From: Cytobacillus praedii
Lineage (GTDB): Bacteria; Bacillota; Bacilli; Bacillales; Cytobacillaceae
Reading direction: 5' to 3'
DNA length: 64,000 bases
Assembly (NCBI RefSeq): GCF_001439605.1
Contig: NZ_LMBX01000002.1
Location: forward strand, 62,001-126,000
The stretch's first letter is position 1. Each line of letters begins with the position of its first letter. Below, in pieces: positions 1-9,119 of the stretch. Below the pieces are notes generated by a model. The model saw only the letters and a list, made by a program, of their open reading frames with translations, had not been told where the DNA came from and ran no database searches. Made by a program: the position numbers and the translations under genes.

Positions 1-496
1 AAACGTTGAAGAGAGAGAATATTACATTCGGAAGCTGAATCAATATGAAGAATTTACTGATGACAACAATTCAAAATGGTTTGTCGATCTCATACATATT
101 GAATCACTTCTTACCGAACAGCATGAATATGCTAAAGCGATTAATATTATTGATACAGCACTTGCAAACGAGAAAAAACCAGATTACTATCAGCCATATT
201 TCTTAGTTGAAAAAGGACGAGCATTATTTGGACTTGGTCATTTTTCCGAGGCCCTTCATTGTTTCAAGGAGATCAAGATCCCTTCTAATATTCATCACCC
301 GTTTGATTTATCCATTTTTTATATTGCCGACGTTTTTATTGCTCTTTGCCATTTAGAACAGAACAATTTGAATGCTGCTATTCAATCTGCAGAAAAGGCA
401 ATGGAAAATTACAACCCGCTGCCAAATACATTGTATAAAGAATTCTGCATTAGTACCTATCAAAATATAAAAGTAAAAAAACAAGCAGAAGAGTAA
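1..496 (+). CDS. TPR-like protein, C-terminal part only
   Basis: The open frame enters from the left edge (first full codon at position 2) and stops with TAA at 494-496, giving 164 residues. The translation is rich in paired amphipathic helices of TPR type, for example YFLVEKGRALFGLGHFSEAL and a later LNAAIQSAEKAMENYNPLP. Bacillaceae often carry such C-terminal TPR arrays on XRE-type regulators or Rap-like proteins, but the N-terminal part that would decide this lies outside the window. The stop codon sits inside a terminator stem shared with the convergent kinase gene. Function unknown. Confidence 0.75.
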   Translation, partial: NVEEREYYIRKLNQYEEFTDDNNSKWFVDLIHIESLLTEQHEYAKAINIIDTALANEKKPDYYQPYFLVEKGRALFGLGHFSEALHCFKEIKIPSNIHHPFDLSIFYIADVFIALCHLEQNNLNAAIQSAEKAMENYNPLPNTLYKEFCISTYQNIKVKKQAEE

Positions 497-513
497 CATT
501 CTCTTCTGCTTGT
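481..513. terminator. Bidirectional intrinsic terminator
   Basis: A perfect 13-bp inverted repeat (481-493 and 501-513, 7-nt loop) contains the stop codon of the TPR gene and ends just before the 3' end of the convergent histidine kinase. It is T-rich on the right and A-rich on the left, so it can serve both genes. Confidence 0.8.
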
Positions 514-518
514 TTCAC

Positions 519-2285
519 TCATATATCCGACTGCTTGTTATGCTGAGGAAGCGGGATACTAACGGTAACCAGTGTCCCTTTATTTATCTCTGAATCAACG
601 ATAATTTCCCCATTATGCACCCCAGCAATTTGCATAGCAATACTCATTCCTAATCCAGACCCCTCTACTCGTTCATCAGTATTGGTTCCTCGATAATAAC
701 GATTAAATAAGTTTTTTCTTGTCTCCTCATCCATGCCGATGCCGTTATCTTTAACCATAATCATGAGCTGGCCGTTCTGACTATCTTCTTCTATAATGAT
801 CTTAATACTGGTTCCAGGCGGGTTATGAATAATCGCATTATATAGTAAATTATCTATCATTCTCTCAAACCAGCGTTTGGCTATTTGAAGAGATAAACTA
901 TGATTTAATGGAAGAAACGATAGCTGATAGTCTGCTAATGTCATATCCTCCTTGAACTTACTTACAATGCTTGATAACAGCTGATTCACTTCAATCAACT
1001 GAAAATCAACAAGCGAAGCGTTATTCTTTAATCGAAAGCTTAGAGAGAAGTCCTCAATAAGGCTTAGCATATAGGCACTTTTTTCGCCAATTGTTTTCCC
1101 TATATCTTCAAGCTCTTGTTTGGACCAATCATACTGTCCGCTTTCCAATAGCGTTCCATAGCCTTGCATCGTCGTTAAAGGGGTACGCAGGTCATGGGAG
1201 ATGCCAGTCATCCATTCCTCCCTTGTTTTCTCAAGCTGCTCCCTCTCCTTTGTTGATGCATCTAATTTTTCTGCCATCGCATAAAATGCTTGAAAAACCT
1301 CAGCATATAATCGATATTTCAGCCGGACCTTCCCGTTTTTCCGGAAAATAAGTTTCTTTTCCTTATCTGTTAATACCTCATTGTACTTGCCCGTCCCCAT
1401 CCGGCTAAGCCAGCTAGTAAAAATAAAAAGCGGATTCCCATAACGGAAGCCATTCCAAAAGGAGATAATAATGGTAATCACAAGAACGATTACTCCAGAT
1501 GCAGCAAACGCAATAATAATGTCTTTCAGTGAATCGAACTTGATCTCCTGCTTATTTTCATTCGGTGTGTAGAGAACCCATAATGCTTGCGTTTGCGGAT
1601 CCTTCACTATCGCTGTTTTCATCGAATAAATATCAGGAGCCATCTTTCTGACAAATACATCTAGCGGAAGCTCTTCATCAAGATCTAACGGGCTGCCAAA
1701 TGACTGGACTAAATTTTCATTTGCATCATAAATTTTTATCAATCCATCAACCGATAATAGTTTATCCTCCACCTGTTTCAAATGTGCTTTCGGAACCATG
1801 CCTTCCTTACCGTATTCAGCAACAATTTGCTGCAGCAATTTACGCGCTTCATCTTCATATCCTAAAATGAATAAATAAGGCTCTTCATACAGAGTTTCTA
1901 GATAGAAGCAGAGGGAATAGCCTTGGAGCTCGTTTGTTTCCTGCATTTTATGTAAATCATGCTCGCTGTATTGATTCGGAATCGCTTCTGGAACATTGCC
2001 TGATTCAATGACTTCCCCTTTATGATTAATGATTTGCACCCAGATTCCATCCCCAGCAAAATCCTTATCCCAGCCATCAAGCATAGTAATTTCTTTCATA
2101 GAATTTCCAGTATTCATCGAAATACTTTCAATTTTCGTCTGATAGTAGTTGTACTTAGATTCATCCTTCGTTATCCAAATAACTGCAATAAATAAAATAA
2201 AAAAGAATAGAATAATAATCGCAACTGCCAGCGAAATAAATTGTAAGGAGAAATGGAGGAATAGACGCCTTCTTAAACGCTTCAT
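519..2285 (-). CDS. Sensor histidine kinase (YrkQ-like)
   Basis: Membrane sensor kinase of 588 residues. Membrane segments lie at about residues 11-38 and 255-276 and flank an extracytoplasmic sensor of about 215 residues. A HisKA dimerisation domain follows with the phospho-acceptor in GISHDLRTPL (His364), then a HATPase_c domain with the N box (DNLLYNAIIHN), G1 (DNGIGMD) and G2 (GSGLGMSIA). All catalytic boxes are intact. The start codon overlaps the stop of the response regulator gene by 4 bp, so the two are translationally coupled and almost certainly partners. With the divergent DUF418 gene this gives the same grouping as yrkO/yrkP/yrkQ of Bacillus subtilis. The signal sensed is unknown. 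Confidence 0.92.
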   Translation of the reverse strand: MKRLRRRLFLHFSLQFISLAVAIIILFFFILFIAVIWITKDESKYNYYQTKIESISMNTGNSMKEITMLDGWDKDFAGDGIWVQIINHKGEVIESGNVPEAIPNQYSEHDLHKMQETNELQGYSLCFYLETLYEEPYLFILGYEDEARKLLQQIVAEYGKEGMVPKAHLKQVEDKLLSVDGLIKIYDANENLVQSFGSPLDLDEELPLDVFVRKMAPDIYSMKTAIVKDPQTQALWVLYTPNENKQEIKFDSLKDIIIAFAASGVIVLVITIIISFWNGFRYGNPLFIFTSWLSRMGTGKYNEVLTDKEKKLIFRKNGKVRLKYRLYAEVFQAFYAMAEKLDASTKEREQLEKTREEWMTGISHDLRTPLTTMQGYGTLLESGQYDWSKQELEDIGKTIGEKSAYMLSLIEDFSLSFRLKNNASLVDFQLIEVNQLLSSIVSKFKEDMTLADYQLSFLPLNHSLSLQIAKRWFERMIDNLLYNAIIHNPPGTSIKIIIEEDSQNGQLMIMVKDNGIGMDEETRKNLFNRYYRGTNTDERVEGSGLGMSIAMQIAGVHNGEIIVDSEINKGTLVTVSIPLPQHNKQSDI

Positions 2286-2995
2286 AATTGGTTTCCTTTT
2301 ACTAGTTTATATCCAAGGCCCCTGACAGTGAGCAGCAGTTTAGGATTGCTCGGATCTTCTTCAATCCGTTCTCTAATTCTTCTAATATGAACAGAAACTG
2401 TATTATCATCAACATAATGTTCAAATCCCCATACCGCTTCTAGCAGGCTTGCTTTAGAAAGCACGATATTCGGATGTTTGCAAAAATAAAGCAGCAGCAA
2501 ATACACTTGTGTAGGGCATGCGACCGGTCTTCCATTAACGATTAATTCTCCGGCACTCTCATCTAATATAAATCGTCCAAAATCATATAGTTTTGTGGCC
2601 GCAGATGCAGGTTGTGCCTTTGAAGCAGGCTCCCTTCTAAGATATGCTTTTATTCTTGCTGCGATTTCAAGCGGATTAAATGGCTTTGTGACATAATCAT
2701 CCCCGCCTGTTGCAAACCCGGTTAGCACATCAAGATCAGAAATCTTGGCTGTTAGAAATAAAATATAAGCATTCGTTTTCTCACGGATTTTCGGACAGAG
2801 CTCAAATCCGCTGCAATCTGGCAGCATAACATCGAGAATAATAATATCGATGTTTTGCTTCTCTACAATTTCAAGTGCCTCACTGCCTGAATGGGCTCTA
2901 TAAATATGCTGAAATCCTTCCTTTTTCAACATTAACTCCAGCATTTTCACGATTGCTTTTTCATCATCTACAATTAAGATGTTCTTTGTTTCCAT
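2282..2995 (-). CDS. OmpR-family response regulator (YrkP-like)
   Basis: DNA-binding response regulator of 237 residues. The N-terminal receiver has the acidic pair (LIVDDE, residues 8-12), phospho-acceptor Asp55 in ILDVMLPD and the conserved Lys in VTKPFNP. The C-terminal winged helix ends in the typical VHIRRIRERIEEDP...TVRGLGYKL segment of the OmpR/PhoB family. A strong Shine-Dalgarno (GGGGGAGGTGG) precedes the ATG. It is the first gene of a two-gene unit with the kinase at 519-2285 and is divergent from the DUF418 gene at 3147, whose promoter region is the obvious target. Confidence 0.93.
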   Translation of the reverse strand: METKNILIVDDEKAIVKMLELMLKKEGFQHIYRAHSGSEALEIVEKQNIDIIILDVMLPDCSGFELCPKIREKTNAYILFLTAKISDLDVLTGFATGGDDYVTKPFNPLEIAARIKAYLRREPASKAQPASAATKLYDFGRFILDESAGELIVNGRPVACPTQVYLLLLYFCKHPNIVLSKASLLEAVWGFEHYVDDNTVSVHIRRIRERIEEDPSNPKLLLTVRGLGYKLVKGNQL

Positions 2996-3029
2996 GTGTA
3001 TCCACCTCCCCCATATCGTAGCATAGCAA

Positions 3030-3098
3030 CTTTACGAACAGTTGAACGAAATGGAAAAAATTTATCTAATAGTAAAGTTTTGTTCATTGTCTTGAAAG
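3030..3098. promoter_or_regulatory. Inverted pair of candidate response-regulator sites
   Basis: The divergent intergenic region carries two related elements in opposite orientation. The minus strand of 3030-3051 reads TTTCGTTCAACTGTTCGTAA followed by AG; the plus strand of 3078-3098 reads TTTTGTTCATTGTCTTGAAA followed by G. Both contain two TTC/GTTC half-sites about one helical turn apart, as expected for OmpR-type dimers. The pairing suggests that one regulator controls both divergent units; this is inference. Confidence 0.4.
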
Positions 3099-3146
3099 CT
3101 GAAAAAAGTAGAGTAGGAGTATACAGATACGTATAAAGGAGAAGGT

Positions 3147-4352
3147 ATGATGAAACAAAGATTAGGAATAATTGATGGAATTAGAGGATTTAGTTTAATA
3201 GGTATTTTAATGGCGAATATGCTTATTTTTCAATATGGGATATGGGGAATGGATGAACTTGAACATTTTAAGTTATTTGCTGGTGATGAAGCGGCAAATA
3301 TCTGGCTAAAGATTTTTGTCGAAGGCAGCTTTATGCCAATTTTCATGTTCCTGTTTGGCTATTCTATGATCAAAATGAAGGAAAAGCTAGAAGAGAATGG
3401 CGGGAAGGTGAAGCGGCATTTCGCCCGCCGCTTTTTCCTTCTAATTGGTCTCGGGTTATTGCACTCCACTTTTGTTTGGGAAGGCGATATCTTATTTTCA
3501 TACGGATGTTTAGGCTTAATTATGATGATCTTCTTAAACCGCAAGCCAAAAACAATCTTCATTTGGGCTGTTACTTTGCTCATTTTAACATCGCTCATCG
3601 GGTTTGGAAATATGATGGAAACACCAGAAGAAGCTGAAAGAATAGACTCGTACGTACAAAAGGCAAATCTAATTTATGCAGATGGCAGCTATTCTGACAT
3701 TAAAGATTTTCGGAATAGCGGAGAAGATCCGCTTGGCCTTCCTCCTGCTGCCTATTTATTTATCATTTTATTAACACCGTTTATGCTATGCCCATTATTT
3801 TTGTTTGGAATGTATGCAGCAAAGATGAACTGGTTTACCCAGCCAAACGAAGAACGAAAGCGGTATGTACGTTTGGCAAGTATACTCGTCCCTATCGGCT
3901 TGCTTCTAAAGAGCATTCCATATTTACTGCCAAATACCGTTTGGGCAGGTGTGGCAGAAATTTTGGGAGCCCCATTATTAGCAATTGGTTATATATTTGC
4001 TTTTGCCCTTCTATATGCAAAGGGAGTAAATCCAGTCTTTCTAAAGCTGTTTGAAAATGTTGGACGTTTATCCATGACCAACTATTTGCTTCAAAGCATT
4101 ATTTGTACAACAATCTTTTATGGATACGGGATTGGATTGTTTGGTCAAATCGGTGTACTTAATGGAATTTTATTAGCCATTTCCATTTACGGTCTTCAAG
4201 TCATCTCCAGCCATTTCTATTTAAAGATTTGGAAGGTAGGTCCTTTTGAAAAGCTGATGAGAATTGGAACATATTTAAAATGGAGCGGGAATTCGAAGAA
4301 GAAGACAGGAACAGCAGTTGCTGCTAACGTTCAAATAGAAAAGCAGGCTTAA
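3147..4352 (+). CDS. DUF418 family membrane protein (YrkO-like)
   Basis: Polytopic membrane protein of 401 residues with the DUF418 signature: N-terminal IRGFSLIGILMANMLIF, then about eight to ten hydrophobic segments, and a C-terminal NYLLQSIICTTIFYGYGIGL block followed by a WKVGPFEKLMR motif. The biochemical role of DUF418 proteins is not established; they resemble membrane acyltransferase-like or transporter-like proteins. Two ATGs in tandem (3147 and 3150) follow AAGGAG, so the start is uncertain by one codon. It is divergent from the OmpR-type two-component genes, probably its regulators. A second DUF418 gene lies at 51853-53001, also beside a two-component system. Confidence 0.88.
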   Translation: MMKQRLGIIDGIRGFSLIGILMANMLIFQYGIWGMDELEHFKLFAGDEAANIWLKIFVEGSFMPIFMFLFGYSMIKMKEKLEENGGKVKRHFARRFFLLIGLGLLHSTFVWEGDILFSYGCLGLIMMIFLNRKPKTIFIWAVTLLILTSLIGFGNMMETPEEAERIDSYVQKANLIYADGSYSDIKDFRNSGEDPLGLPPAAYLFIILLTPFMLCPLFLFGMYAAKMNWFTQPNEERKRYVRLASILVPIGLLLKSIPYLLPNTVWAGVAEILGAPLLAIGYIFAFALLYAKGVNPVFLKLFENVGRLSMTNYLLQSIICTTIFYGYGIGLFGQIGVLNGILLAISIYGLQVISSHFYLKIWKVGPFEKLMRIGTYLKWSGNSKKKTGTAVAANVQIEKQA

Positions 4353-4358
4353 TCATTG

Positions 4359-4395
4359 GAGAAGATATCCCATCAGCTTTTGGAGGGATCTTCTC
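4359..4395 (+). terminator. Terminator of the DUF418 gene
   Basis: GAGAAGATATCCC (4359-4371) pairs with GGGATCTTCTC (4385-4395) with a one-base bulge and runs into TTTTA. It starts 7 nt after the stop codon. Confidence 0.8.
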
Positions 4396-4554
4396 TTTTA
4401 TTTAAATAAATTGCTGCAATAACAGGATTTCTTGAAGGATTTCATCTATCAGCGTAATGAATTGAAGGGTAATTGGCGCATTTTTCTGCGGCATATCACT
4501 AGTTTTTAAAATCAAATACCCCTTTTCTACGGGAATAGAAATGACAGATAAATA

Positions 4555-4584
4555 AAGGAAGGGGGCTGCAAAGCCACCTTCCTT
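4555..4584 (-). terminator. Terminator of the mscS gene
   Basis: On the minus strand AAGGAAGGTGGCT pairs with AGCCCCCTTCCTT around a short TTGC loop, followed by TATTT. The 5' arm overlaps the last bases of the mscS gene. Confidence 0.75.
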
Positions 4585-5434
4585 ATGATTTTCCAGGATT
4601 TTGTTCGTTTTTATGGATCATTACTTGGTGCGGGTATGGGATATCAATGCCATTTTCATCAAAAGCAGCTTTGATTGCCTTACGAATATCGCGCTCCACT
4701 GCCCATTGTTCTCCATTCTCTGTTTTGGCGATCACACGCAATACAACATCGGAAGCACCTAATGCCTGAACACCAATGACATTCGGACCTTCCACAATGA
4801 CAGGATTATCTGCAGCCATCTGATCACAAACTGCCTGAGTCACTTCAATCACATGATCAATGTCTTCATCATAAGCAATTCCAATATCCACAAGCGCACG
4901 CATATTTCCGCGAGAATGATTTCTGACAGTCATAATATCTCTGTTCGGGATATAATTTAATGTTCCATCGAAGCTTCGAAGCTGCGTTGTTCGTAAGCCT
5001 ACCGCTTCTACAATCCCATCGATATTGCCAATTGTTACGTAATCATTTACGTCTAATTGTTTTTCTAATAACAAGAAAAAGCCTGTAACAACATCACTAA
5101 CAAGTCCTTGCGCTCCAAAACCGATCGCAAGTCCAACCACACCTGCTCCGGCAATTAAACTTGCAACAGGTAAGCCAAATGCATTAAATAATGAAGCAGC
5201 AAGAATGAAGATTAAGCTATACGATAAAATATTTTCAGCTAGCCTATGCAGTGTTAATGCACGGCCTTCTGAAATATTTTTCCGCTTGCTCATGTTAAGA
5301 AACGTCCGGTCTAAAACCTTTCTGCCAATTTTCTTAACGATTACAAAAGCGATTAATATTCCGATAACCTCCAGAGCTTTTACTCCGGCATCTATTAGCA
5401 AACTTTCCCAATCAAAAGTCTTATAATTAAACAA
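4583..5434 (-). CDS. Small-conductance mechanosensitive channel, MscS family (YkuT-like)
   Basis: Membrane channel of 283 residues that opens under hypo-osmotic membrane tension and releases solutes. Three N-terminal membrane helices are visible; the third is the Gly/Ala-rich pore helix VASLIAGAGVVGLAIGFGAQ, followed by the conserved GLVSDVVTGFFLLLEKQLDV start of the beta domain and a C-terminal alpha/beta domain ending in the IDIPYPHQVMI motif typical of MscS. The length matches the family. The start is TTG (5432-5434) behind GGGAAGGAT. The gene is single, with its own terminator, and no regulatory site was recognised. Confidence 0.93.
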   Translation of the reverse strand: MFNYKTFDWESLLIDAGVKALEVIGILIAFVIVKKIGRKVLDRTFLNMSKRKNISEGRALTLHRLAENILSYSLIFILAASLFNAFGLPVASLIAGAGVVGLAIGFGAQGLVSDVVTGFFLLLEKQLDVNDYVTIGNIDGIVEAVGLRTTQLRSFDGTLNYIPNRDIMTVRNHSRGNMRALVDIGIAYDEDIDHVIEVTQAVCDQMAADNPVIVEGPNVIGVQALGASDVVLRVIAKTENGEQWAVERDIRKAIKAAFDENGIDIPYPHQVMIHKNEQNPGKS

Positions 5435-5689
5435 ACTGATTCATCCTTCCCTTTCATGCTTTTTCACATAGTTTATCTTAAAGGGTAAGTCCTTATCATT
5501 CAATTATTAATTATTAGGACGGTGTAAAATAGTAAATTTGCAGCCCTTTTTACTAAAAATATGGTATTTCTTGAAAACCTATTCGTGTAGTATAGAAAAT
5601 GTATAGTTTATCTTGCTATCCTATTTAGTACAGCCACTCCCCATCCCATAGAAGTAAAAATAAAATGATAAAGGAACCTATTACAGAGA

Positions 5690-8600
5690 ATGATGAAATC
5701 AATAAAAAGGAATAAATGGATCGCGCTTATTATCATTTTCGTTATTTTCATTACTGCTTTTCGCTTAAGCTGGATGACCTTCTTAACTACACTTGATTAT
5801 GAAGACAATCCAAAGGTTGAACAAGGCGTGCTTGATTTACGCGGGATAAAGTTTACCACTGCCCAAACACTTACACTAAATGGAGAGTGGGAGTTTTACC
5901 CCTCCACTTTTCTGCCGCCCGGACAACAAAATGATGAAGTTGATGACAAAAATAAAAAATTTCTGAATGTCCCTGGAAACTGGAACGATGCATTCCCTAA
6001 GGTACATAATTCTTCTTTTTACTTTGGTACATATAAATTGCGGATCCTGCTTGATGACCAAAGTTATCAAGTTTACGCGCTAAGATTAGATTATATTTAT
6101 AATGCTTCTGCAGTATACGTGAATGGTCCATTAATCGGACAAACTGGAAAGCCCGCCACAAATCTCGAAAACCATTATGGCAATAACATTCCCTACACTG
6201 TTACATTTAAACCTGACCATAATGAAATTGAACTAGTCATCCATGTTTCTAGCAACGCCAAAAAAGGCGGGTTGCTTAAACCGCTTCGCTTAGGAACAAT
6301 AGAAGCAATTAATCTAAGAACCTTTCTTTCAATTGGATTACAGCTGCTGCTATGTGTTGTTTTTCTATTACATAGTGTATATGCACTCATTGCAAATTTT
6401 ATTGGGTCCAGGCCAAACAAAGGATTGCTTTACTTCTCTATCTTGCTTTTATTTGCCCTTCTCAGTGTACTAGTGTCTGATGAGAAATTATTATTTAAAT
6501 GGGTTTCGCTTGAATACGAATGGTCATTAAAGATCATTTATTTTGCCTATATAGGTGTAAGTGCCTTTATTCCATTGGTTATCAATAGCCTATATCCTTT
6601 AAAAAATAAAAATTGGATCGTACGTGGGCATTCCTATTTTTGTATACTCTATTCCTTTTTTGTTCTGCTAGCAGAACCTAAGTACATTATCATGACTTCT
6701 AAAGTACTGCTTAGCTCAGCTTTAGTTCTCTCAATCGTCGTTTCAATCGCAACAATCATGCTGCAAAAGACACAAAAAAATAACGAAGAACTCATTTTTT
6801 TGCTGCTTGGATGTATAAGCGTTGGTGTAAATGTTCTTTGGACAATTACGGCACCGATCAACCTGCATTATCCTTTTGATCTCATTTTTGCTGTTCTTGC
6901 TTTTACCGCTTTTTGGTTTAAACGTTATTTCTTAATAACTACAAAGGCTGAGAAGCTGGCTAATAAGCTTCAGCTTGAAGATAAACGGAAGGATGAGTTT
7001 TTAGTTAATACATCTCATGAACTGAGAAATCCTTTGCATGGGATAACGAATATCATTCAAACTATCCTGGAAGATAAAGTGACTCCCCCAAGCAAAGGGC
7101 ATAAAAAGCGCTTAGAAATATTGATGGATGTAAGTAAACGAATGTCAATAATGCTGAACGATTTACTTGATGTGTCAAGATTGAAAGAAAGAACTCTTCA
7201 ATTAAATATAGAAAAAATTAATATTCACGCCATCATAGCAGGTGTACTGGATCTGACAAAACTGATGGCTGATGGAAAAGCCATACAGTTTCATGTGGAT
7301 GTCCCCCATTCATTTCCAGCTATTAGGGCCGATGAGAATCGATTGATTCAAATTCTATTTAATTTAATTCATAACGCAATCAAGTATACGGATGAAGGAA
7401 CGATTTCTATTCGTGCTGAATTGAACAATGGCTTAGCCTATATTCATATAGAAGATACTGGAATTGGAATTGAGGAAAAGGCATTGCAAAAAATTTTCCT
7501 CCCTTATGAACAAGCAGCAGAAAACTCCACTAGAGCGAGTGGCGGATTTGGGCTTGGATTAAGCATTTGCAAGTTATTAGTAGAATTACATGAAGGGTCA
7601 CTAACTGTTCGTTCAACCCTTGGGGAAGGATCAATATTTACTTTCACACTGCCAATCATAGATGATATATTTTTCGAAAAAGAAATAAATCATTTCGCGT
7701 ATATAAATGACCCAAAAGAATTAGCTGCCGCAACAATCGAACAGCCTGAACGAGTTCAGCCAGCTCATAAAAAGATAAATACTTCCAAAATAAAAGCAAA
7801 AATTTTGGCTGTCGATGATGATCCAGTTAATTTACATGTCCTCAAGCAAATTCTTGAAGTAGAAGATTACGAGATTATTGCAGTGACAAATGCACAACAG
7901 GCTTTGGCTAAACTTAAAGAAGGGCTATACGATCTAGTTATTTCTGACGTAATGATGCCTCAAATCTCAGGTTTTGAATTAACACGTCGAATCAGGGAAA
8001 GATTTTCTCTCTCCGAACTGCCTGTTCTGCTATTAACAGCACGCGTCCGCTCAGAGGACATATTAACTGGCTTTCAAGCAGGGGCAAGTGATTATGTAAT
8101 GAAGCCTGTTAATGCTTCCGAATTAAAAGTACGGGTGCGATCATTAACAGAATTAAAATTATCCATCGAAGAACAGCTGCGTACAGAGGGAGCTTGGCTG
8201 CAATCACAAATCCAGCCGCATTTTCTCTTTAATACGCTTAATTCAATTGCAGCTCTTGGGATGATGGATATTTCGAAAATGCAGGAGCTTTTAGAAGAAT
8301 TTAGTAATTATTTGCGCTTAAGCTTTGATTTTGAAAACACGAGCCCGTTCGTAACCTTAGAGCATGAACTTTCTCTCGTTCACTCCTATTTATTTATCGA
8401 ACACGCACGGTTTGGTGAACGGCTAAATGTACAATGGGATGTGGATACTGCTATTCCTATCTTTTTACCCCCTTTAACCATACAGCCGCTAGTTGAAAAT
8501 GCCGTGAAACATGGGATTTTACAGCGCACAAACGGTGGGACAATTACCATTCGAATAAAAAAACAGCCGAGTTATGTTGAAATATCCATTGAGGATGATG

Positions 8601-8791
8601 GAATAGGTATGAGCGAAGAAAAGCTGGAGCAGCTTTTTGCAACAGAAAACAGAACTCAGGAAAGAATCGGTGTGGGAATACGAAACACAGATCGCCGATT
8701 AAAGCAGCTTTATGGAGAAGGGCTAAGCATTCAAAGTAAGCCTAATCACGGTACGATTATTGCCTTTCGTATACCTAATGAAAAGGAATGA
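5690..8791 (+). CDS. Hybrid sensor kinase with two transmitter modules (7TMR-DISM, HisKA, REC, LytS-type kinase)
   Basis: Protein of 1033 residues. In order: an N-terminal membrane helix (about 10-27); an extracytoplasmic jelly-roll-like region (about 45-205) typical of 7TMR-DISM receptors (LDLRGIKF...LNGEWEFYP); seven membrane helices (about 207-415); HisKA with NTSHELRNPLHG (His443); HATPase_c (DTGIGIEE, GGFGLGLSICK); a receiver with Asp753 in ISDVMMPQ and KPVN; then a second, LytS/YehU-type kinase with QIQPHFLFNTLNS (His844) and its own ATPase (PLVENAVKHGI, EDDGIGMSE). All phospho-acceptors appear intact, so the chain could run His443 to Asp753 and feed a second histidine module. No response regulator gene is adjacent, so the output partner is unknown. 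The gene stands alone with a terminator behind it; the Shine-Dalgarno is weak (AAAGGA about 15 nt before the ATG). Confidence 0.9.
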   Translation: MMKSIKRNKWIALIIIFVIFITAFRLSWMTFLTTLDYEDNPKVEQGVLDLRGIKFTTAQTLTLNGEWEFYPSTFLPPGQQNDEVDDKNKKFLNVPGNWNDAFPKVHNSSFYFGTYKLRILLDDQSYQVYALRLDYIYNASAVYVNGPLIGQTGKPATNLENHYGNNIPYTVTFKPDHNEIELVIHVSSNAKKGGLLKPLRLGTIEAINLRTFLSIGLQLLLCVVFLLHSVYALIANFIGSRPNKGLLYFSILLLFALLSVLVSDEKLLFKWVSLEYEWSLKIIYFAYIGVSAFIPLVINSLYPLKNKNWIVRGHSYFCILYSFFVLLAEPKYIIMTSKVLLSSALVLSIVVSIATIMLQKTQKNNEELIFLLLGCISVGVNVLWTITAPINLHYPFDLIFAVLAFTAFWFKRYFLITTKAEKLANKLQLEDKRKDEFLVNTSHELRNPLHGITNIIQTILEDKVTPPSKGHKKRLEILMDVSKRMSIMLNDLLDVSRLKERTLQLNIEKINIHAIIAGVLDLTKLMADGKAIQFHVDVPHSFPAIRADENRLIQILFNLIHNAIKYTDEGTISIRAELNNGLAYIHIEDTGIGIEEKALQKIFLPYEQAAENSTRASGGFGLGLSICKLLVELHEGSLTVRSTLGEGSIFTFTLPIIDDIFFEKEINHFAYINDPKELAAATIEQPERVQPAHKKINTSKIKAKILAVDDDPVNLHVLKQILEVEDYEIIAVTNAQQALAKLKEGLYDLVISDVMMPQISGFELTRRIRERFSLSELPVLLLTARVRSEDILTGFQAGASDYVMKPVNASELKVRVRSLTELKLSIEEQLRTEGAWLQSQIQPHFLFNTLNSIAALGMMDISKMQELLEEFSNYLRLSFDFENTSPFVTLEHELSLVHSYLFIEHARFGERLNVQWDVDTAIPIFLPPLTIQPLVENAVKHGILQRTNGGTITIRIKKQPSYVEISIEDDGIGMSEEKLEQLFATENRTQERIGVGIRNTDRRLKQLYGEGLSIQSKPNHGTIIAFRIPNEKE

Positions 8792-8812
8792 ACCTCTATG
8801 GTTCATTCCTTT
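8782..8812 (+). terminator. Terminator of the hybrid kinase gene
   Basis: Perfect 13-bp stem (8782-8794 with 8800-8812) around CTCTA, followed by GTTTATT. The stop codon lies inside the left arm. Confidence 0.85.
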
Positions 8813-9119
8813 GTTTATTCTTCCAATTTAGCTTGAATATATTCATTGCTTAATCAAAAGGAATCTATTTTACAGTTAAAGTTCTCCCAAACTTCTTTTT
8901 CTGTGATTGATGGGCAGCTATTTCAAATTGTCCTCTCCTAACACTAATTGTTGAAGGGAGTAATTTTTCTTCTACAGTAAATTTAGCCATAGCAAAACTA
9001 AGGTGCCGTTCAAAATATATTCTTATTTTACTTTTCAATAGAAAATAAATAGAATAATTAGACAAAATGGTTTTTTTATAGTTAGATATAACTAATTTAA
9101 GAAAAAGGAGGAGTTGGAA

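Noticed and set aside
4402-4560. Open minus-strand frame ending LIDEILQEILLLQQFI
   Set aside because: It looks protein-like but has no start codon or ribosome binding site and runs into the mscS terminator; perhaps a gene relic.
8865-9065. 66-codon frame on the minus strand
   Set aside because: No ribosome binding site. An internal MAKFTVEEKL resembles the start of IS3-type OrfA proteins, but the rest does not, so at most a tiny transposase relic.
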